A stretch of 64,000 nt of DNA, taken from Rhodococcus sp. B50 (GTDB taxonomy: Bacteria; Actinomycetota; Actinomycetes; Mycobacteriales; Mycobacteriaceae). Shown here piece by piece: positions 52,203 to 60,580 of the stretch. The position numbers and the translations under genes were made by a program. A model generated the notes under the pieces. That model ran no database searches, was not told the origin of the DNA, and saw only the letters and a program-made list of their open reading frames with translations. The first letter of the stretch is position 1; each line of letters starts with the position of its first letter. The stretch lies in the NCBI RefSeq assembly GCF_013602415.1, contig NZ_WPAG02000002.1:2359480-2423479 (forward strand), read 5' to 3'.

Positions 52203-53609
52203 GTGAGTGACACCCAGCGGCCCGCTTCCGAGGTCGAACATCTCGGGAGCGGCCTGAAGGTCCGCCACCTGACCATGATGGGACTCGGATCCGCCATCGG
52301 TGCGGGTCTGTTCCTCGGTTCCGGTGTGGGTATCGCCGCCGCCGGTCCGGCCATCATCGTGTCGTACCTGCTCGCCGGCGTCATGATCATCTTCGTGATG
52401 CGCATGCTCGGCGAGATGGGTGCCGCGCTGCCGGTGAGCGGATCGTTCTCGCACTATGCGCGCATCGGGATCGGCCGCTGGGCCGGCTTCTCGATGGGGT
52501 GGCTCTACTGGTTCATGCTGATCATGGTGCTGGGTGTCGAGATCACCGGCGCCTCGGCGATCGTCCAATCCTGGCTACCGGGCGTACCCCAATGGGTGGT
52601 CGCGCTGGTGTTCGTCACCTTCTTCGCGGTCGTCAACCTGGCGCGGGTCGCCAACTTCGGCGAGTTCGAGTTCTGGTTCGCGGCACTGAAGGTCGCGGTC
52701 ATCGTCGGCTTCCTGGTCATCGGCATCCTGCTCGTCTTCGGCCTACTCCCGGGAACCGAACCGGTGGGCACCACCCACCTGCTCGGTGACGGCGACGGGT
52801 TCGCACCCAACGGCATCGCCGGTGTCGCCGCCGGTCTGCTCGCGGTGGCCTTCGCCTTCGGTGGAATCGAGATCGTCACGATCGCTGCGGCCGAATCGAA
52901 GGACCCGGAACGGTCCATCGCCACCGCCGTGCGCAGCGTGGTCTGGCGGATCTCGGTCTTCTACCTCGGCTCGATCTCGATCATGGTGCTCGTGCTGCCC
53001 TGGACCGCGGCGAGCGGCGAGACGTCCCCCTTCGTCTCGGTGCTCGACATCGCCGGTATCCCCTACGTGTCCGGGTTCATGGAACTCGTCGTGGTGATCG
53101 CGCTGCTGTCGGCCTTCAATGCCAACGTCTACGGCACCTCGCGGATGGCGTACTCGCTGGCGCGTGGAGGCGACGGTCCGGCATGGCTGAGCAAGCTCGC
53201 ACACCACGGGGTGCCCCGCAACGCGGTCCTGGTCTCGGTCTTCTTCGGATTCGTCAGCGTGTGGCTCAACTGGCTACTGCCCGACACGATCCTCGGGATC
53301 CTCCTCAACGCGGTCGGATCTGCGCTGATCGCGATCTGGCTGTTCATCGTCGTCTCGCATCTGCGTCTGCGTCGCAGGTTCGAACGGGAGGGCACCCTGC
53401 GCCTGCGCATGTGGCTGTTCCCCTATCTCAGCTGGTTCACCCTCGCGATGCTCATCGGTTTCATCGTGCTGATGCTGTCCGACAGCGCCGCGAGGGTTCA
53501 GCTCGCGTCGACCTTCGTGCTGTTCATGATCATCACCGTGCTCGGACTGGTCTGGCACCGCGCCCACGACCGGGCCGTCAGCCACCCGTCCGATCGGCCA
53601 GCGCCGTGA
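52203..53609 (+). CDS. Amino-acid permease (APC family)
   Basis: The 468-aa protein is a 12-helix APC transporter of the GABA/aromatic/proline permease type: GLKVRHLTMMGLGSAIGAGLF (helix 1, substrate loop), FAFGGIEIVTIAAAESKDPER, and AFNANVYGTSRMAYSLARGGD. It imports amino acids by proton symport; the substrate cannot be named. The GTG at 52203 has only a weak purine-rich site; the gene starts 56 bp after dapD and may be read through from it. It overlaps the convergent VWA gene by 32 bp. Confidence 0.9.
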   Translation: MSDTQRPASEVEHLGSGLKVRHLTMMGLGSAIGAGLFLGSGVGIAAAGPAIIVSYLLAGVMIIFVMRMLGEMGAALPVSGSFSHYARIGIGRWAGFSMGWLYWFMLIMVLGVEITGASAIVQSWLPGVPQWVVALVFVTFFAVVNLARVANFGEFEFWFAALKVAVIVGFLVIGILLVFGLLPGTEPVGTTHLLGDGDGFAPNGIAGVAAGLLAVAFAFGGIEIVTIAAAESKDPERSIATAVRSVVWRISVFYLGSISIMVLVLPWTAASGETSPFVSVLDIAGIPYVSGFMELVVVIALLSAFNANVYGTSRMAYSLARGGDGPAWLSKLAHHGVPRNAVLVSVFFGFVSVWLNWLLPDTILGILLNAVGSALIAIWLFIVVSHLRLRRRFEREGTLRLRMWLFPYLSWFTLAMLIGFIVLMLSDSAARVQLASTFVLFMIITVLGLVWHRAHDRAVSHPSDRPAP

Positions 53610-55206
53610 CCACGAGCTCGGTGATGTCGAGCGGGTCGCTCGTCCGGTAACTCGTTCCTCCGGTCGCCTCCGCGATCTGCTCGAGTGTCGCGGAATCGAC
53701 ATCCTCGCCGAGTCCGATCGTCACGATCCGGACCGGCGGCTCGTTCTCCCCGGCGAGGGTGGCGAGCAGTTCGTCCTTCGAGATATCCGAGCCGTCGTCG
53801 GCACCGTCCGTCACCACGACGACACTGTTGGCCGCCCGCGGGTCGTAACCGTCCCCCACGTACCGGAAGGCCGCGAGGATCGTGTCGTAGAGCGCTGTGC
53901 TCTCGTCGGCCGTCCCGGCCATCTGCGCCACGAGTGCGGTGAGCCGATCGCGGTGGGTTCGGCCCGCGACGACCGAATCGAAGCGTCGTATCGGTGCCGC
54001 CTCGACGTAGTCGGCGCCGCCTACTCCACCGCCGAAGAACCACAGACCGGCCGAGACACTCCCCGGCAGAACCTCGTTGGCGGCCGTCGCGGCGCGGCGG
54101 ACCAGTTCGATCCGGCTCTCGTCGCCGAGATTCCGGTTCATCGACGCGGAGACGTCCACTGCGAAGACGGTGCGTACGGGGAGCGCGCGCAGGGCCCACA
54201 CGTTCATCGCCTCTTCCGCGACGCTCTCGTCCTGGAGCTCCAGCACGGGAACGGGCCCCACACCCCGGTCGTCGGGGAGCACCCGCCCGTTCCCGTCCCG
54301 GAATCCGTGCCGGGCCAGTCTGTCCAACCCTTCGGGTGTGTGCAGTGCGTCGATCAGCACGGTCGCGGCGGCGGCCACCCTGTCGTATCGCTCTCCGCGC
54401 GCGGTCACGACCAATGGATAGTCGACGAGCGGGGTGCCCGTTCCGGGTACCGCGGTACCGAGATCTCGCTTGTGGACACGGCGATAAGTGTCCACCTGCT
54501 GTTCGGTGCCCACCACCTTCCCACCGTCCGAGACGACCTCTTCGAGCAGATCCGAGCCGGCAGGTGCCTCCTCGTCGCGGGCCAGCTCACGTTCGGCCAG
54601 TGGTGCCATGACCGGACGGACCGTTCCCATCGCGACGGGATCGTCGGCGGCTTCGGCCAGCACGGCGCGGATTGCCCCCGCGGCGGGGCCGGACCGCAGC
54701 GGATTGCCGAAGACGAGATCGGGTAGGGACAGAGCGGCCTGCCAGTCGGGCACCGGTTCGACGCTGCCCGGTTCACCCGCGAGCACGAGCGGCGTCGTGG
54801 CGAGAGGCGTCGACACCGTGCGCACCGGGCCCGAGGCATTCCTTCCCGCCCACGAGGCCCACCAGCCGCCCGCCGGAATCCACAGGTCCGGGACGTCGTC
54901 CGTCGCGATCCGCGCCGATACCTCGCCCGGTTCCTGTTCCACGACGTCGAATTCGGCACACTCCGGAGGGGCTGTCTCCCCGATCACCGGGGCGAGATCG
55001 GAGGACACCGCCACCGTGTACCGCTCGACCACGTCGCAGGCGCGTCCGTCCTCCACGATGAGGAAGGCGACCGATCCTGCTGCGAGGACGAGGATCGCGG
55101 GGACGACGAGCCAGCGCATCCGGCGCCTGCCCGGCCGTGCACCCTCGCGCTCCCCGCCACGACGGACCGGCGGATCCGAATCGGACGGTTCGGACTCCCC
55201 CGCCAT
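53578..55206 (-). CDS. Membrane-anchored substrate-binding and VWA-domain protein
   Basis: The 542-aa protein has a charged N-terminus, one membrane helix (about 30-51), an extracellular type-2 periplasmic-binding-like domain (about 58-325) and a von Willebrand A domain (about 345-540) with an intact MIDAS DVSASMN, then the Thr of DESTALYD and the Asp of VVVVTDGADDGSD. Both domains should lie outside the cell. Similar proteins occur in Streptomyces and Rhodococcus without known function. It overlaps the permease gene by 32 bp on the opposite strand. Confidence 0.86.
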   Translation of the reverse strand: MAGESEPSDSDPPVRRGGEREGARPGRRRMRWLVVPAILVLAAGSVAFLIVEDGRACDVVERYTVAVSSDLAPVIGETAPPECAEFDVVEQEPGEVSARIATDDVPDLWIPAGGWWASWAGRNASGPVRTVSTPLATTPLVLAGEPGSVEPVPDWQAALSLPDLVFGNPLRSGPAAGAIRAVLAEAADDPVAMGTVRPVMAPLAERELARDEEAPAGSDLLEEVVSDGGKVVGTEQQVDTYRRVHKRDLGTAVPGTGTPLVDYPLVVTARGERYDRVAAAATVLIDALHTPEGLDRLARHGFRDGNGRVLPDDRGVGPVPVLELQDESVAEEAMNVWALRALPVRTVFAVDVSASMNRNLGDESRIELVRRAATAANEVLPGSVSAGLWFFGGGVGGADYVEAAPIRRFDSVVAGRTHRDRLTALVAQMAGTADESTALYDTILAAFRYVGDGYDPRAANSVVVVTDGADDGSDISKDELLATLAGENEPPVRIVTIGLGEDVDSATLEQIAEATGGTSYRTSDPLDITELVVTALADRTGG

Positions 55207-55305
55207 GCGCCGGCCCCCTCGCGTTCACTCCGGGTGACGCCCCTCGGTCGCCCGAGACCGATGATATCGACCGAGAGACCTCGGGAAGCCGAATCCGACC
55301 CGATA

Positions 55306-56583
55306 TCAGCCTTGTTCGGAGGTCTCCTGTTCGAGCCGCCGAGCGATCAGTGCCGCCTGCAGTTGCCGCAGCCCGGAAGGCCGGGTCGGGTCGAAGCCGG
55401 TGAGCTGCGCGACGCGCTTGAGCCGGTAGTCGACCGTGTTCGCGTGGACGTGCAGGGTCTTGGCCGTGAGCTGCCGGCTGAGGTCGTGTGCGATGTGGGT
55501 TTCCAGCGTCTCGACGAGTTCGGGTGATTCGTCGAGCGGATCGAGCACGCGCGCGAGATGGCGGCGCGCCGGCCCGGGCCGGGTGAGCTGGTATTCGAGG
55601 GCGAGATCCTGCATGCCGTAGGCGCCGACCGGGCGGCCGAGCCGTCGCACGAGATCGAGCAGTTCGTGGGCCTGCTTCGCCGCGGTGGGCACCTCCCGGA
55701 CGGGAGCGTGGACGAGAGCGACCGTGACGGACACGCCCGCGACGGTCTCGATGCGCTGCCGGAACCCCTCGATCGCCTCGGTCGAGGGCGACTCGGGCAA
55801 CAGGACGGTGCCGCCCTCGGGCCCGAGCATCGCGAGGTGGCGGCCCTCGCAGATCGCTTCGAGTTCGGTCTCGACCCGGCGCAGGGTGCGTCGCGCGACG
55901 ACCTCGGGCCGCACATGCGGATTGCGCTCGTCGGGATGACGGGTGAGCGCGACCGCCAGCACGGTGTAGGTGTCTGCGAGCACCAGACCCGAGCGTTGCG
56001 CGACCGTCGCGGCGTCCTGCCCGCTGAGCAGTGCGGTGACCAGCTCCTGCGCGGCGACGTCGCGTTCGCGCCGGATGGCGTCGAGTTCGGCGACGAAACC
56101 GGTGGTCGCGGCGACGGTGACCTTCTCGAGCAGGGCCATCCACAGCCGGGACGCGTCGGCGACGGAGGAGACATCGCCCTCCCGGGCTCGATCGGTGACC
56201 AGTTCCCAGCCGAGCCTGATGCCTTCGTGGTAGATCCGGAGCATGTATTCGAGCCGGAATCCGGCGCGGGCCCATTGGGCGGCGCTGCTGCGCAGGTCGG
56301 CGAGCTCGGCGTCGGACGGCAGTTCTCCCGAGTCGAGGAGATGGATCGCGATGCGCAGGCAGCGCACGGTGACCTCGGTGACGTCGCCGCGCAGCGATTC
56401 CCCCGGCCGGAGCGAACACGGAGCCACGTTGTCGGCGAAATGCGCCACGAGTTTGCGGGCCACGGCCGGCAGATCGCGCAGCGGAACGGACGCGGGCTTA
56501 CCATCCACCAGGAAGAGCGCGGCGTGATCACCGTCCCCCCGACGCTCGTGCCCGGGCACCCGGACCTGATCCGTTACAGACAT
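55306..56583 (-). CDS. PucR/CdaR-type transcriptional regulator
   Basis: The 425-aa regulator has a helical N-terminal sensor region, a central GGDEF-like fold (about 165-300) and a C-terminal PucR helix-turn-helix with TLHVHANTVDYRLKRVAQLTG near residue 385. Such proteins control catabolic genes in response to metabolites; the target may be the neighbouring fadD36. The ATG at 56583 follows GAGGG closely; an ATG five codons upstream (56598) is possible. A GTAGATCTAC palindrome lies 24-33 bp upstream. Confidence 0.88.
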   Translation of the reverse strand: MSVTDQVRVPGHERRGDGDHAALFLVDGKPASVPLRDLPAVARKLVAHFADNVAPCSLRPGESLRGDVTEVTVRCLRIAIHLLDSGELPSDAELADLRSSAAQWARAGFRLEYMLRIYHEGIRLGWELVTDRAREGDVSSVADASRLWMALLEKVTVAATTGFVAELDAIRRERDVAAQELVTALLSGQDAATVAQRSGLVLADTYTVLAVALTRHPDERNPHVRPEVVARRTLRRVETELEAICEGRHLAMLGPEGGTVLLPESPSTEAIEGFRQRIETVAGVSVTVALVHAPVREVPTAAKQAHELLDLVRRLGRPVGAYGMQDLALEYQLTRPGPARRHLARVLDPLDESPELVETLETHIAHDLSRQLTAKTLHVHANTVDYRLKRVAQLTGFDPTRPSGLRQLQAALIARRLEQETSEQG

Positions 56584-56606
56584 CCCTCGAACCCCCATCG
56601 AAGTAA

Positions 56607-56616
56607 GTAGATCTAC
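56607..56616. promoter_or_regulatory. Palindrome upstream of the PucR-type regulator
   Basis: GTAGATCTAC is a perfect 10-bp palindrome in an A+T-rich stretch 24 bp before the regulator start and 116 bp beyond the fadD36 stop. It is a candidate autoregulatory site. Confidence 0.35.
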
Positions 56617-56731
56617 ATACGGTGCAGTAGAGAATCCGCCTCGGAGTGTGACACATGCAACCCCTGTGACCGATTTTCCACGAAATCCCGGTAACAGGAA
56701 CCTACCTGCCGGCTCTCCCCCGCCGACCGTG

Positions 56732-58162
56732 TCAGGCCAGTTTCTTCTTCTGCACCTTGCCCATCGCGTTGCGCGGAAGGTCGCTCACCACGCGCACTTC
56801 CCGGGGTCGCTTGTGGACGGACAGTTGTTGTGCGACAAGGCTTATCAGTTCCTCCTCATCGACCTCCGGACCCCCGGCGGCGGGCACCACGAACGCGACG
56901 ATCCGCTGACCGAGGTCCTCGTCGGGCAACCCTGCCACGGCGACCTCCCGCACAGCGGGATGCCCGAGCAGGACCGTCTCGATTTCTCCCGCACCCACCC
57001 GGAACCCGCCGGTCTTGATGAGATCGGTCGACTCCCGGCCCACGATGCGATGGAATCCGGCCTCGTCGACGACCGCCACATCACCGGTGACGAACCATCC
57101 GTCCTCGGTCCACGCCGCCGCGGTGGCCTCGGGCCGGTTCAGATAACCGTCGAACAGCATCGGCCCGCGTACCTGCAGCACACCGATGCTCTCCCCGTCG
57201 TGGGGCACGTCGCGGCCCTGCTCGTCGCGCAGCCGTGTCTCCACACCGGCCACGGGCGTGCCGACCCAGCCGGGGCGGCGCTCACCGTCGACTCGCGTGC
57301 TGAGGGTCAGCATCGTCTCACTCATGCCGTACCGCTCGATCGGGACCAGGCCCGTGAGCTCACGCAGTCGTTCGAAGACCGGTACCGGCAGCGGTGCGCT
57401 GCCCGAGACGAGCAGACGCGCACCGCTCAGCGCGCGAGCGGATTCCTCGTCCTCGACGACGCGCGTCCACACCGTCGGCACCCCGAAGTACAGGGAACCC
57501 TGCGCGTCCGCATAGGCCTTCGGCGTGGGCCTGCCGGTGTGGACCAGCCGACTGCCCACGCGCAGCGCACCCACCACGCCGAGCACGAGTCCGTGCACGT
57601 GGAACAGCGGAAGCCCGTGCACGAGCGCGTCGCGTTCGGTCCAGGCCCACGCCTCGGCGAGCGCGTCGATGCCCGCGGCGATCGCCCGTCGGCTCAGGAG
57701 CACACCCTTCGGAGCGCCGGTGGTACCGGAGGTGTAGAGCACGAAGGCGATTCGCGCCGGGTTCGGCTCCGGCAGATGGTGCCAGTCGCGGGCGTGCAAC
57801 CGGACCGGCAGGCTCGGCAGCTCCGGGACGTCGGGATGCTGTACCTCGGGCGCCGGACCGAGCCAGGCCTGCGCGCCCGAATCGGTCAGGATGTGCGCGA
57901 GTTCGGCCGGCCCCGAATCCGGTGGCACCGGCACCACCGTCGTCCCGGCGAGCAGAGCGCCCGTCACGGCGACAACGGTGGTCGCGCCGGGAGTCGCGAG
58001 GACGGCCACCCGATCGGCCCGTGCCACCCGCGCGGCGACCGCGGTTGCCGCACCGAGCAGATCGCTACGGGAGAGGGTGTGGCCGTCGATACGAACGGCG
58101 TCCGGGAGATCGTCGCCGCGCGCGACGGCCAGCGGGTTCAGCGAACGAAGCAGTGCAGACAC
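56732..58162 (-). CDS. fadD36: Acyl-CoA synthetase FadD36-like (malonyl-CoA synthetase type)
   Basis: The 476-aa protein is a compact ANL enzyme: YTSGTTGAPKG (P-loop), GLPLFHVHGL, YGMSET, FVTGD, the hinge GRESTDLIKTGGFRVGAGEIE split over about 375-395, and the catalytic Lys in NAMGKVQKK. HVHGL and the length fit the malonyl/methylmalonyl-CoA synthetase subgroup and M. tuberculosis FadD36 (Rv1193), which lies near dapD too. The GTG at 58162 gives MSALLRSLNP; a GTG at 58171 is also possible. Upstream on the same strand is the rhomboid-like gene. Confidence 0.88.
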   Translation of the reverse strand: MSALLRSLNPLAVARGDDLPDAVRIDGHTLSRSDLLGAATAVAARVARADRVAVLATPGATTVVAVTGALLAGTTVVPVPPDSGPAELAHILTDSGAQAWLGPAPEVQHPDVPELPSLPVRLHARDWHHLPEPNPARIAFVLYTSGTTGAPKGVLLSRRAIAAGIDALAEAWAWTERDALVHGLPLFHVHGLVLGVVGALRVGSRLVHTGRPTPKAYADAQGSLYFGVPTVWTRVVEDEESARALSGARLLVSGSAPLPVPVFERLRELTGLVPIERYGMSETMLTLSTRVDGERRPGWVGTPVAGVETRLRDEQGRDVPHDGESIGVLQVRGPMLFDGYLNRPEATAAAWTEDGWFVTGDVAVVDEAGFHRIVGRESTDLIKTGGFRVGAGEIETVLLGHPAVREVAVAGLPDEDLGQRIVAFVVPAAGGPEVDEEELISLVAQQLSVHKRPREVRVVSDLPRNAMGKVQKKKLA

Positions 58163-58206
58163 AGCAGCCACGATCCCACATCGTCGCCGCGCTCCCATCG
58201 GGGCGG

Positions 58207-58911
58207 TCAGGTGCGGACGTCGCCACGCGTCGCCGACACCGATGCCCGCGCCAGGTGCGGTGGGGGAAGCACCGTGGCCAGTACCGCGCCCAGCAGCATC
58301 CCGATCAGGATCGCCACGCCGTGCGCGTCGCCCGCGACCACGAGCACCACACCGAGAACGAAGGTCGTCGCGGACGCGACGAGCAGCGGGCGTGTCGCCC
58401 CGACGACCGGCCACAGTCCCGCCAGGGTCGCGGCCGACGCGAGCGTCGCGCCGGTCGTTCCCGCGCCGTCGGACGGGAAGACGAAGGTGGTGAACAGCCC
58501 CCACAGCAACTGGCCGACCACGAACAACCCGAGCGCCCGGTACCACCCCCATACCCGCACGATCGCGACGGCGACCACCGCGAACAGCACGAGGTTCACG
58601 ACGGTGAGGAGCACTCCGCCGTCCTCGATCAGACCGGCGGTGAGGACGCGCCACCACTCCCCCGCATCGCGGGTGCGGACCGGTTGTCTTCGGAAGACGT
58701 CGAGCAGTTCCGGGAAGATCAGCCGGGTCAGCGACGCCATCGCGACGATCGACCACAGGACCGTGGCCGCGACGGGCGGGGGCCACCAGAACGATCGGGT
58801 CCTTGTGTGCGTGGCACTCCCGGACCAGGAGCGCGACGCACTCACCCCGGCGATCGCCACCGCGGCGACGTAGAGCATCCACAGCAGCGGATCCTCACCG
58901 GACGAACTCAC
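58207..58911 (-). CDS. Rhomboid-like membrane protein, probably inactive
   Basis: The 234-aa protein has six to seven membrane helices. GEWWRVLTAGLIEDGG and NLVLF resemble the L1/TM1 and TM2 parts of rhomboid proteases, and DAHGVAILIGMLLGAVL resembles TM6 with its His. In the expected GxSG position the sequence is GAGTTGATLAS, with Thr in place of the catalytic Ser. It is therefore best read as a rhomboid-like pseudoprotease; the family assignment is moderate. GTG start; 44 bp from the fadD36 start. Confidence 0.65.
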   Translation of the reverse strand: MSSSGEDPLLWMLYVAAVAIAGVSASRSWSGSATHTRTRSFWWPPPVAATVLWSIVAMASLTRLIFPELLDVFRRQPVRTRDAGEWWRVLTAGLIEDGGVLLTVVNLVLFAVVAVAIVRVWGWYRALGLFVVGQLLWGLFTTFVFPSDGAGTTGATLASAATLAGLWPVVGATRPLLVASATTFVLGVVLVVAGDAHGVAILIGMLLGAVLATVLPPPHLARASVSATRGDVRT

Positions 58912-58971
58912 GGGGCCAATCTACCGGCGACCCGCCCGCCAGGCGCCGGGTCGAGCGATGACTGCGCTCGA

Positions 58972-60081
58972 TCAGCGCAACCGAGCAGCGGCAGCGGCGA
59001 TGTCGTCGTCGGTGGCGGTCAGCGCGATCCGGACGTGCAGGACACCACCGGGACCGTAGAACTCACCGGGCGCCACGAGGATTCCTCGTTCGGCGAACCA
59101 GTCGACGGTCGCGCGGCATTCCTCACCGCGCGACGCCCACAGGTACAGGCCCGCCTCCGAATGGTCGACGGTGAAGCCGGCCCCGCGCACGGCGGCGAGC
59201 AGCACCTCGCGGCGCTTGCGGTACTTCTCGCGCTGCGCGTTCTCGTGCTCGTCGTCGTTCAGTGCCGCGGTCATGGCCGCCTGGATCGGCAGCGGCAACA
59301 TCATGCCGGAGTGCTTGCGGACCTCGAGCAGGTCGGCCACGAGGGCGGCGTCGCCGGTGACGAAACCGGCCCGGTAGCTCGCAAGATTCGAGGTCTTCGA
59401 CAGCGAGTGCACCGCGAGGAGGTTGGTGTGGTCGTCCCCGCACACGCTCGGGTGCAGGATCGACAGCGCCTCACCCTCCCAGGTGAGACCGAGATAGCAC
59501 TCGTCGGAGACGACGATCGCGTCGCGGCTGCGCGCCCAGTCGACGACCTTGCGGAGGTGGTCGGGGCCGAGCACCTTGCCGGTGGGGTTCGACGGCGAGT
59601 TCACGAAGACCAGCGACGCCACCTCGGGGCCGAGGCGGGTCAGTCCGTCGGCGCGGATGATGCGGGTGCCGGCGAGCAGGCCGCCCACCTCGTAGGTCGG
59701 GTACGCCAGTTCGGGGATGACGACGAGATCGTCGGCGCCGAGACCGAGCAACGACGGCAACCAGGCGATCATCTCCTTGGTGCCGATCGCCGGCAGGATC
59801 GCGGCGTCGTCGAGACCGGTGATGCCGTAGCGGCGCTCGAGCGCACCCACGGCCGCCCGCCGCAGTTCGGGGGTGCCGTGCGTGGCCGGGTAGCCGGGCT
59901 CTTCCGCGACGGAGACGAGTGCCTCACGGATCACGGGAGCAACCGGGTCGACCGGTGTGCCCACCGACAGGTTGACGATGCCCTCGGGATGCGCCGCGGC
60001 CTTCGCTTTCGCGTCGGTCAGGGAATCCCAGGGGAAGTCCGGCAGGTTCTTGGCCACCGAACGGCGGACACGAGCGCTCAC
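58972..60081 (-). CDS. dapC: Succinyldiaminopimelate aminotransferase
   Basis: The 369-aa class-I/II PLP aminotransferase shows NLSVGTPVDP, PAIGTKEMIAWLP, NSPSNPTGKV, SDECYLGLTW and the PLP Lys in SLSKTSNLASYRAG; the final Arg is in VLHVRIAL. It supplies N-succinyl-LL-diaminopimelate for DapE. The ferredoxin-dapC order is the same as in M. tuberculosis (Rv1177-Rv1178). The GTG at 60081 has GGTGGA upstream and lies 22 bp after the ferredoxin gene. Confidence 0.94.
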   Translation of the reverse strand: MSARVRRSVAKNLPDFPWDSLTDAKAKAAAHPEGIVNLSVGTPVDPVAPVIREALVSVAEEPGYPATHGTPELRRAAVGALERRYGITGLDDAAILPAIGTKEMIAWLPSLLGLGADDLVVIPELAYPTYEVGGLLAGTRIIRADGLTRLGPEVASLVFVNSPSNPTGKVLGPDHLRKVVDWARSRDAIVVSDECYLGLTWEGEALSILHPSVCGDDHTNLLAVHSLSKTSNLASYRAGFVTGDAALVADLLEVRKHSGMMLPLPIQAAMTAALNDDEHENAQREKYRKRREVLLAAVRGAGFTVDHSEAGLYLWASRGEECRATVDWFAERGILVAPGEFYGPGGVLHVRIALTATDDDIAAAAARLR

Positions 60082-60103
60082 GACAGTTCCACCGGTCCGT
60101 TCG

Positions 60104-60427
60104 TCACTCTTCGCCCATGGGAGGGAGGTTCTTGACGAACGGCGGGTCGTAGTCGACCTTGCCGAGCTTCGCGGCGCCACCGGGCGAGCCGAGATCGTCG
60201 AAGAAGTCGACGTTGGCCTTGACGTACTCGGACCACTCGTCCGGGACGTCGTCTTCGTAGAAGATCGCTTCGACGGGGCACACGGGCTCGCACGCACCGC
60301 AGTCGACGCACTCGTCGGGGTGGATGTACAGCATGCGACCGCCCTCGTAGATGCAGTCGACGGGGCACTCCTCGATGCATGCCTTGTCCAACACGTCCAC
60401 GCACGGTTCCGCAATCGTGTACGTCAC
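60104..60427 (-). CDS. fdxC: 7Fe ferredoxin
   Basis: The 107-aa protein is a 7Fe (3Fe-4S plus 4Fe-4S) ferredoxin: MTYTIAEPC with Cys9, Cys17, Cys21 and Cys25 in the first half, then [12 protein letters not shown] for the 4Fe-4S cluster. The C-terminal 45 residues are the extended tail of the mycobacterial/Streptomyces FdxA type. It is an electron carrier for oxidoreductases, possibly P450s. GTG start with GGGAG 7 nt upstream; dapC follows 22 bp later. Confidence 0.95.
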   Translation of the reverse strand: MTYTIAEPCVDVLDKACIEECPVDCIYEGGRMLYIHPDECVDCGACEPVCPVEAIFYEDDVPDEWSEYVKANVDFFDDLGSPGGAAKLGKVDYDPPFVKNLPPMGEE

Positions 60428-60580
60428 TGCTGTTCTCCCTGCCTCTCTGTAAGCCCGCCGACCTGCGCGGCCTCGCCCGAGCGGACGCCCTCGGCGCCCA
60501 CGGTCCTCCAGTATCCCCCGACCCTCCGCAGACGTCCGGAGTAAGGGTCCCCTACTTCGACCGGGAGAATCCGCGACAGG

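Noticed and set aside
55243..55275. CTCGGTCG/CGACCGAG inverted repeat after the PucR-type gene
   Set aside because: Only 8 bp with a 17-nt loop and no T-tract; too weak to call a terminator.
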